A DNA stretch of 62,611 nt from the NCBI RefSeq assembly GCF_014836545.1, contig NZ_JACSQS010000020.1, positions 1-62,611 of the forward strand. Direction: 5' to 3'. The notes under the pieces are model-generated. The model saw nothing but the letters and a program-made list of their open reading frames with translations. It was not told where the DNA came from and ran no database searches. Both the position numbers and the translations under genes were made by a program. Positions within the stretch are counted from its first letter, which is position 1, and every line of letters begins with the position of its first letter. Below, in pieces: positions 57,989 through 62,611 of the stretch. This DNA is from Stenotrophomonas lacuserhaii. GTDB taxonomy: Bacteria; Pseudomonadota; Gammaproteobacteria; Xanthomonadales; Xanthomonadaceae.

Positions 57989-58926
57989 AGCGTTCCGTCT
58001 CCCGCTGGATGATCGCCCCGCTGCTGCTGCTCGCTGCGGCCTTCAGCACCATCGCGGCAACGCCGGTGGCCGCGCCCAAGCCGGCGGCCACGCGCGCCGC
58101 ACCGGTGCCGCTGCTGTGGAAGGTGACCGGCGCCGGTGATGCCCGCGTCTATCTGCTGGGCTCGTTCCACCTGCTGCGACCGGAGGATTACCCGCTGGCC
58201 GCGGAGGCTGAAAACGCCTTCGATGCAGCGCAGCGCTTGGTGTTCGAACTGTCGGCGCAGGACATGGAATCACCGGAGCTGGCCGGCAGGATGGTGCAGG
58301 CGGCAATGCGCACCGATGGCAGCGAACTGCGCCGTGACCTCGGCGATGCCACCTGGGCCAGGCTGCAGGATTACGCCACGAAGCATCCGCTTCCCCTGGC
58401 GCAGATGCAGGGCCTCAAGCCATGGTTCGTCGGCCTGAGCATCAGCATCGCGCAGATGCAGAAAATGGGGCTGGACCCCGCGCTCGGGCTGGACAAACAC
58501 TTCATGGACCGGGCCGCCAAGGCGGGCAAACCGATCCTTGGCCTGGAAACCATCGATACCCAGATCGGCGTGCTGGCCGGCATGAGCATCGCCGAACAGC
58601 GGCAGATGGTGGAAGAAGCGCTGGAACAATCCGAAAAGGGCGATGCCGAGATCCGCGCGCTGCACGATGCGTGGCGGCGCGGCGACGACGTGCTGATGTG
58701 GAACCGCATGGCGGTGGACATGAAGCGGCAGTATCCGCAGCTCTATCAGCGCATCAACAGCGACCGCAACGATGCCTGGCTGCCGAAGCTGGAGCCGCAC
58801 CTGCAGGCCGGGCAGGGCGGCACGCTGGTGGTGGTGGGCGCGCTGCACCTGCTGGGCAGCGATGGCGTGGTGGAGAAGCTGAAGGCAAAGGGCTACAAGG
58901 TGGAGCGGGTGCGCGCCAAGCGCTGA
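57985..58926 (+). CDS. TraB/GumN family protein
   Basis: This 313-residue exported protein has a signal peptide (1-27) and the TraB/GumN fold. YLLGSFHLLRPEDYPL near 53 gives one GxxH block; VVVGALHLLGSDGVVEKL near 291 gives the second. LGLDKHFMDRAAKAGKPILG and ETIDTQIGVL lie between. Family members are proposed metalloproteases or exopolysaccharide-associated (GumN), so the role is open. Its ATG overlaps the DUF1684 stop (ATGA), indicating translational coupling. Confidence 0.88.
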   Translation: MKRSVSRWMIAPLLLLAAAFSTIAATPVAAPKPAATRAAPVPLLWKVTGAGDARVYLLGSFHLLRPEDYPLAAEAENAFDAAQRLVFELSAQDMESPELAGRMVQAAMRTDGSELRRDLGDATWARLQDYATKHPLPLAQMQGLKPWFVGLSISIAQMQKMGLDPALGLDKHFMDRAAKAGKPILGLETIDTQIGVLAGMSIAEQRQMVEEALEQSEKGDAEIRALHDAWRRGDDVLMWNRMAVDMKRQYPQLYQRINSDRNDAWLPKLEPHLQAGQGGTLVVVGALHLLGSDGVVEKLKAKGYKVERVRAKR

Positions 58927-58954
58927 GCGCCTGCCTGCTGTTGCGGTAACGAAA

Positions 58955-58985
58955 AACGGCGCGTCCGCAAGGGCGCGCCGTTCTG
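58955..58985. terminator. Terminator between the gumN-like gene and phaR
   Basis: AACGGCGCGTCC pairs with GGGCGCGCCGTT around GCAA (12 bp, one G:T). A-rich and T-containing flanks allow use from both sides. Confidence 0.75.
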
Positions 58986-59010
58986 CATCAGGCCAGCGGC
59001 CGCGCTGGGA

Positions 59011-59601
59011 TCAGCGCGTGCGGCCCTTGCCGCCGGTGCCGCCGGCGGTTTCGGTCGGCTTGTGCGCAGCGCCGGGGCCCGTGCCCGAACGCGGCGCGGC
59101 ACCGCCCGGCGCGCTGCCCGGCCGCGGACCAGTACCGGTGGAGGTGCCGCCCGGGCGCGGCCCGAAGCCACTGCCCATGCTGCGCTGGAACTCCTGCCAG
59201 AGCTCCATGTTGCGTTCTGTCAGCTGGTTCATCATCGCCCACGGCGTCTGCCCGAGCAGGTTGCCCATCTGCTGCCGGAACTGCTGCTGCTGGTCCAGGA
59301 ACACCTGCATGCTGCGCTCCAGGTAGTTGCCCATGAAACCCTGCAGGGAATCGCCATAGAAGCGGATCAGCTGGCTGAGCAGCTGGGTGGAGAGCATCGG
59401 CTCGCCGTCCTGTTCCTGGTCGGCGATGATCTGCAGCAGGACCGAGCGGGTCAGGTCATCGCCGCTCTTGGCGTCGCGGACCTCGAAGTCTTCGCCGTCC
59501 AGGATCAACTGGCGCACATCCTCTATCGTGATGTAGCTGGAGATCTCGGTGTCGTACAGACGGCGGTTGGGATACTTCTTGATGATGCGGGTAGCAGCCA
59601 T
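59011..59601 (-). CDS. phaR: Polyhydroxyalkanoate synthesis repressor PhaR
   Basis: This 196-residue DNA- and PHB-granule-binding regulator begins MAATRIIKKYPNRRLYDTEI, the PHB_acc_N signature, then YITIEDVRQLILDGEDFEVRD. An accumulation-regulator domain (DSLQGFMGNYLERSM, FLDQQQQFRQQMG) and a Gly/Pro/Thr-rich disordered tail (about 150-196) follow. In known systems PhaR represses phasin and pha genes and is released by polymer. The phaB reductase gene lies 207 nt upstream on the same strand; no phaC or phasin gene is in the window. Confidence 0.93.
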   Translation of the reverse strand: MAATRIIKKYPNRRLYDTEISSYITIEDVRQLILDGEDFEVRDAKSGDDLTRSVLLQIIADQEQDGEPMLSTQLLSQLIRFYGDSLQGFMGNYLERSMQVFLDQQQQFRQQMGNLLGQTPWAMMNQLTERNMELWQEFQRSMGSGFGPRPGGTSTGTGPRPGSAPGGAAPRSGTGPGAAHKPTETAGGTGGKGRTR

Positions 59602-59808
59602 GAAGCAAGCACTCGTCACAGTAGACGCCCAGCATGGCGCAGCGCAGCACCCGTTGCAACGCCCAGAAGCCCTTGTGGCGGGCCCTGCGGGGCCGATCAT
59701 GTTGCGCAGCAAGGCTTTTCATGTTGCGCAGCATTTTCGTTGCGATACGGCTTGTCGGGCCCCGCGCGTGCGGCGAGCGCCACACTGCGCGGGCAGTCAG
59801 GGCGGTGG

Positions 59809-60549
59809 TCACCAGCCCATGTGGTGGCCGCCGTTGATGTCCAGGTTGCTGCCGGTGATCCAGGCCGCTTCCTCGTTGACCAGGAAGGACACGCCGTAAG
59901 CGATTTCCTCCGGCTTTCCGAGCCGCCCGGTCGGGATATCGGCGATGATCTTGGCGCGTACTTCCTCCGGCACCGCCATGACCATGTCGGTGGCCACGTA
60001 ACCGGGGGAAATGGTGTTGACGGTGATCCCGAAACCGGCATTCTCGCGCGCCAGGGAGATGGTGAACCCATGCATGCCGGCCTTGGCTGCCGCATAGTTG
60101 GCCTGCCCGTACTGGCCCTTCAGGCCGTTGATCGAGCTGATCTGGATCACCCGCCCCCAGCCGCGGCGGCGCATGCCCTCGATCACCGGACGGGTCACGT
60201 TGAAGACCGAGTTGAGGTTGGTGTTGATCACCTCATGCCATTGCTCCGCGCGCATCCGATGGAAGGTGGTGTCGCGGGTGATGCCGGCGTTGTTGACCAG
60301 GATCTCCACCGGTCCCAGCTCGGCTTCCACGGCACGCACCATCGCCTCGGCACTCTCCGGGCTGGACACATCGCCGGGGAAGATCGCGATCGCCAGGCCG
60401 CGTGCTGCCATGGCCTGCTGCCAGGCCAGCGCCTTGGCGTGGTCACGGTAGTTGGTGGCAACCCGGTGACCCTGGTCGGCCAGGCGTTGGCAGATGGCGG
60501 TACCGATGCCGCCGGTGCCGCCGGTGACCAGTGCGACGCGTGGAGTCAT
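59809..60549 (-). CDS. phaB: Acetoacetyl-CoA reductase (3-oxoacyl reductase) PhaB
   Basis: The 246-residue SDR enzyme reduces acetoacetyl-CoA with NADPH in PHB synthesis. Motifs are VTGGTGGIGTAICQRL near 9, NNAGITRDTTFHRM near 87, catalytic Ser-Tyr-Lys in ISSINGLKGQYGQANYAAAKA near 140, and SPGYVATDM. The QYGQANYAAAKAGMHGF stretch is typical of PhaB rather than FabG. It neighbours phaR. A general 3-oxoacyl-ACP reductase role is the alternative. Confidence 0.9.
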   Translation of the reverse strand: MTPRVALVTGGTGGIGTAICQRLADQGHRVATNYRDHAKALAWQQAMAARGLAIAIFPGDVSSPESAEAMVRAVEAELGPVEILVNNAGITRDTTFHRMRAEQWHEVINTNLNSVFNVTRPVIEGMRRRGWGRVIQISSINGLKGQYGQANYAAAKAGMHGFTISLARENAGFGITVNTISPGYVATDMVMAVPEEVRAKIIADIPTGRLGKPEEIAYGVSFLVNEEAAWITGSNLDINGGHHMGW

Positions 60550-60592
60550 GCTGCGTTTCCGTAAACGTGGGGGGAAGGGGGATTCTGCAACA

Positions 60593-61483
60593 TCACGGGC
60601 TGCTGTGCGCCTGCCGCGATGAAATGTCATGCAGGGGCACCCTGCTGCGATCAAATGCCGCCGCAGCCCGTTGCAGCAGGTCGGCATGCGTGGCCGCGCC
60701 GGCCAGTGCAGCGGCGGGCTGTCCCAGCAGTTGCCAGAGCTGCCGCAGCACGGCCATCGGGTCGCCTTCGTCCACCGGCTGCGCCGCTTCGGACTTGGAC
60801 AGTTTTCGGCCGTCGGCACCCAGCAACAGCGGCAGGTGGCCATAGGTGGGGGTGGGCAGCCCGAGTGCCCGCTGCAAGAGGATCTGACGCGCGGTCGAAT
60901 CGAGCAGGTCCGCCCCGCGCACCACCTCGGTGATGCCCTGCGCGGCATCGTCCACCACCACGGCCATCTGGTACGCCCAGCAGCCATCGGCACGGCGCAG
61001 GACGAAATCACCGACTTCGGCATGGACGTCCTGCTGCTGCGGGCCGCGCAGCGTGTCGCCGAACGACACCACGCTGGCGGGTGCTACGCGAAGGCGGATG
61101 GCAGGATCCGGGCGCGAATGGCGTGCAACGCAGCGGTGGTGGATGCCGCCGCTGGCAGCCAGCTCACTCCGGCTGCAATGGCAGGCGAACGCCTGGCCGC
61201 TGGCCACCAGGGCATCCAGCGCGTGCTGGTAGGCGTCCTCGCGCTGGCTCTGCCACAGCACCGGGCCATCCGGGTGCAGCCCCATGTGGCGCAGCAGGGC
61301 GAGCTGTGATTGCGCTGCGCCGGGGACGGTGCGCGGCGGATCCACGTCTTCCACGCGCAACAGCCAGCGACCGCCCTGGTGACGGACGGACAGCCAACTC
61401 GCGAAGGCGGCGAGCAGGGAGCCAGCGTGCAGCGGCCCGGTGGGCGAGGGCGCGAATCGGCCGCAATGAATGGGGGAGGTCAT
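60593..61483 (-). CDS. gluQRS: Glutamyl-Q tRNA(Asp) synthetase
   Basis: The 296-residue paralogue of GluRS catalytic core attaches Glu to queuosine in tRNA-Asp. The HIGH-like signature is in GRFAPSPTGPLHAGSL near 8-23, and RVEDVDPPRT, the zinc cluster FACHCSRSEL ... HRCVARH near 108-125, QMAVVVDDAAQGIT, and KLSKS (KMSKS-like) near 228 follow. The anticodon-binding domain of GluRS is absent, as expected. The start at 61483 (MTSPIHCGRF) is preferred to a TTG 13 codons upstream. It complements queG in the same window. Confidence 0.95.
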   Translation of the reverse strand: MTSPIHCGRFAPSPTGPLHAGSLLAAFASWLSVRHQGGRWLLRVEDVDPPRTVPGAAQSQLALLRHMGLHPDGPVLWQSQREDAYQHALDALVASGQAFACHCSRSELAASGGIHHRCVARHSRPDPAIRLRVAPASVVSFGDTLRGPQQQDVHAEVGDFVLRRADGCWAYQMAVVVDDAAQGITEVVRGADLLDSTARQILLQRALGLPTPTYGHLPLLLGADGRKLSKSEAAQPVDEGDPMAVLRQLWQLLGQPAAALAGAATHADLLQRAAAAFDRSRVPLHDISSRQAHSSP

Positions 61484-61576
61484 GCTGGCTGAATCGTCGG
61501 TCAGGTTGGTGCTTGAATTCAAGCTGAAGTCACCGCAGATTTAGCAACGTTACCCTCTCCAGAGCCAACTTTCCCC

Positions 61577-62452
61577 ATGTTCAGTCGCATAGCCCTGTTC
61601 CTTCTTACCAACCTTGCGGTGCTGGTCCTCGCCGGTATCGTGATGTCGGTGCTAGGGGTCAATCCCGGCCAGATGAGCGGCCTGCTGGTCATGGCGGCGA
61701 TCTTCGGTTTCGGTGGCTCTTTCATCTCGCTGCTGCTGTCCAAGTGGATGGCCAAGCGTTCCACCGGCGCGGTGGTGATCACCGAGCCGCGCAACGATAC
61801 CGAGCGCTGGTTGCTGAAGACCGTTGAGCGGCAGGCGCGCGAAGCGGGTATCGGCATGCCGGAGGTCGCGGTGTACGACGGCCCGGAAATCAACGCATTC
61901 GCCACCGGTGCCAACCGCAACAAGGCGCTGGTCGCGGTGTCCACCGGCCTGCTGCACCACATGAGCGAAGACGAGGCCGAAGCGGTGCTGGGCCATGAAA
62001 TCGCCCATGTCGCCAACGGCGACATGATCACCATGGCGCTGCTGCAGGGCGTGCTCAATACCTTCGTCATCGTGCTGGCCCGGGTGGTTGGCGGGGTGAT
62101 CGACAGTGCGATGTCCGGCAACCGCGAAGGCGGCGGGCGGGGTATTGGCTACTTCGTGATCGTGTTCGTGCTGGAAATGGTGTTCGGCATCTTCGCCACC
62201 ATGATCGCGATGTGGTTCTCGCGCCACCGTGAGTTCCGCGCTGATACCGGCGGTGCGCAGCTTGCCGGGCGGCAGAAGATGATCGCCGCACTGGAGCGGC
62301 TGAAGGTCAACCATGGGCAGAGCACGCTGCCGAGCCAGGTTGCTGCGTTCGGTATTGCCGGCGGCATGGGGCAGGGCCTGCGCAGGCTGATGATGAGCCA
62401 TCCGCCGCTGGATGAGCGGATTGCCGCGCTGCGTTCTTCTGCGGTGGTCTGA
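61577..62452 (+). CDS. htpX: Membrane protease HtpX
   Basis: The 291-residue M48B peptidase of the inner membrane degrades misfolded membrane proteins with FtsH. Two N-terminal spans (about 5-25 and 36-55), the zinc motif [20 protein letters not shown] near 140, two further spans (about 155-215) and the second zinc-ligand motif [17 protein letters not shown] near 222 are seen. Length equals E. coli HtpX (293). The 93-nt upstream gap has the palindrome GCTTGAATTCAAGC (61511-61524), whose CTTGAA could be a sigma-32 -35, though the -10 is unclear. Confidence 0.97.
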   Translation: MFSRIALFLLTNLAVLVLAGIVMSVLGVNPGQMSGLLVMAAIFGFGGSFISLLLSKWMAKRSTGAVVITEPRNDTERWLLKTVERQAREAGIGMPEVAVYDGPEINAFATGANRNKALVAVSTGLLHHMSEDEAEAVLGHEIAHVANGDMITMALLQGVLNTFVIVLARVVGGVIDSAMSGNREGGGRGIGYFVIVFVLEMVFGIFATMIAMWFSRHREFRADTGGAQLAGRQKMIAALERLKVNHGQSTLPSQVAAFGIAGGMGQGLRRLMMSHPPLDERIAALRSSAVV

Positions 62453-62456
62453 ATCT

Positions 62457-62611
62457 GGTTGGTCGAACGGGTGGGACCCCCTCGCGGGTGGCTTTGACGA
62501 CTGAAGCCGAGCTTGGGTCGGGCGGTGGGACTGTGCGGGGGACGGCAGAAGCCGCATCCTGCGGGCCTCGTTTCGCGCCATCCATGGCGCTCAACGCCCC
62601 CGCCCAGCCCC
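62457..62611 (-). repeat. Right copy of the terminal inverted repeat
   Basis: This is the inverted counterpart of 101-262: the last 45 nt are identical to 101-145 in reverse complement, then the copies diverge while keeping the alternating blocks. It contains the same GCGCCAT-GG-ATGGCGC palindrome at 62575-62590. It continues past the window end. Non-coding, directly after htpX. Confidence 0.6.

Noticed and set aside
61511..61560. Sigma-32 promoter for htpX
   Set aside because: CTTGAA is present, but I find no convincing CCCCAT-type -10 at the right spacing, so it was not annotated.

Overview
The window is chromosomal DNA from a Stenotrophomonas, most likely of the S. maltophilia group. The evidence is a high-GC gammaproteobacterial core gene order, Xanthomonadaceae-type proteins, and many short GTAG-headed palindromes of the SMAG/REP type that is characteristic of this species group. 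No rRNA operon, IS element, prophage, CRISPR array or integrase was seen. Almost every gene is ordinary core genome; the accessory interest lies in a few short stretches.

Layout. 1-9800: repeats, then the initiator tRNA followed by the translation/RNA operon rimP-nusA-infB-rbfA-truB-rpsO-pnp. 10070-13119: two tail-to-tail genes for Tat-type exported proteins that combine a Cry delta-endotoxin domain I-like helical bundle with a jacalin-like beta-prism; this is the most unusual locus here. 13337-15484: a probably iron-regulated inner-membrane operon (DUF3325, DUF3649, PepSY). 15643-23485: thrS (with a probable attenuated leader), infC with an ATC start, rpmI-rplT, pheS-pheT, ihfA and a MerR-like regulator. 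Then come tRNA-Pro, a GAF/degenerate GGDEF/EAL phosphodiesterase and a KgtP-like symporter.

27327-30217 holds small and envelope proteins, including a tandem pair of 67-residue paralogues and a DUF3011 protein. 30318-37453, mostly on the minus strand: dxs, an HNH nuclease, an acyl-CoA dehydrogenase, a lipoprotein, a lipocalin, and a ParD-like/methionine aminopeptidase operon with a palindromic operator on its promoter. 37790-39492: tRNA-Phe, tRNA-Ala, small proteins and Rof. 39569-44622: a chemoreceptor behind a consensus sigma-28 promoter, and a TonB-dependent receptor. 44793-51311: RNase D, a SUMF1-domain lipoprotein, an M48 peptidase, XseA and QueG. 51335-58926: nnr-tsaE-amiC-mutL, the counterpart of E. 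coli yjeF-yjeE-amiB-mutL, followed by two envelope proteins. 59011-62452: phaR, phaB, gluQRS and htpX. Diverged inverted copies of a roughly 160-bp intergenic repeat lie at both ends of the window.

All functional calls come from reading protein motifs and context by eye; no database search or folding program was run.
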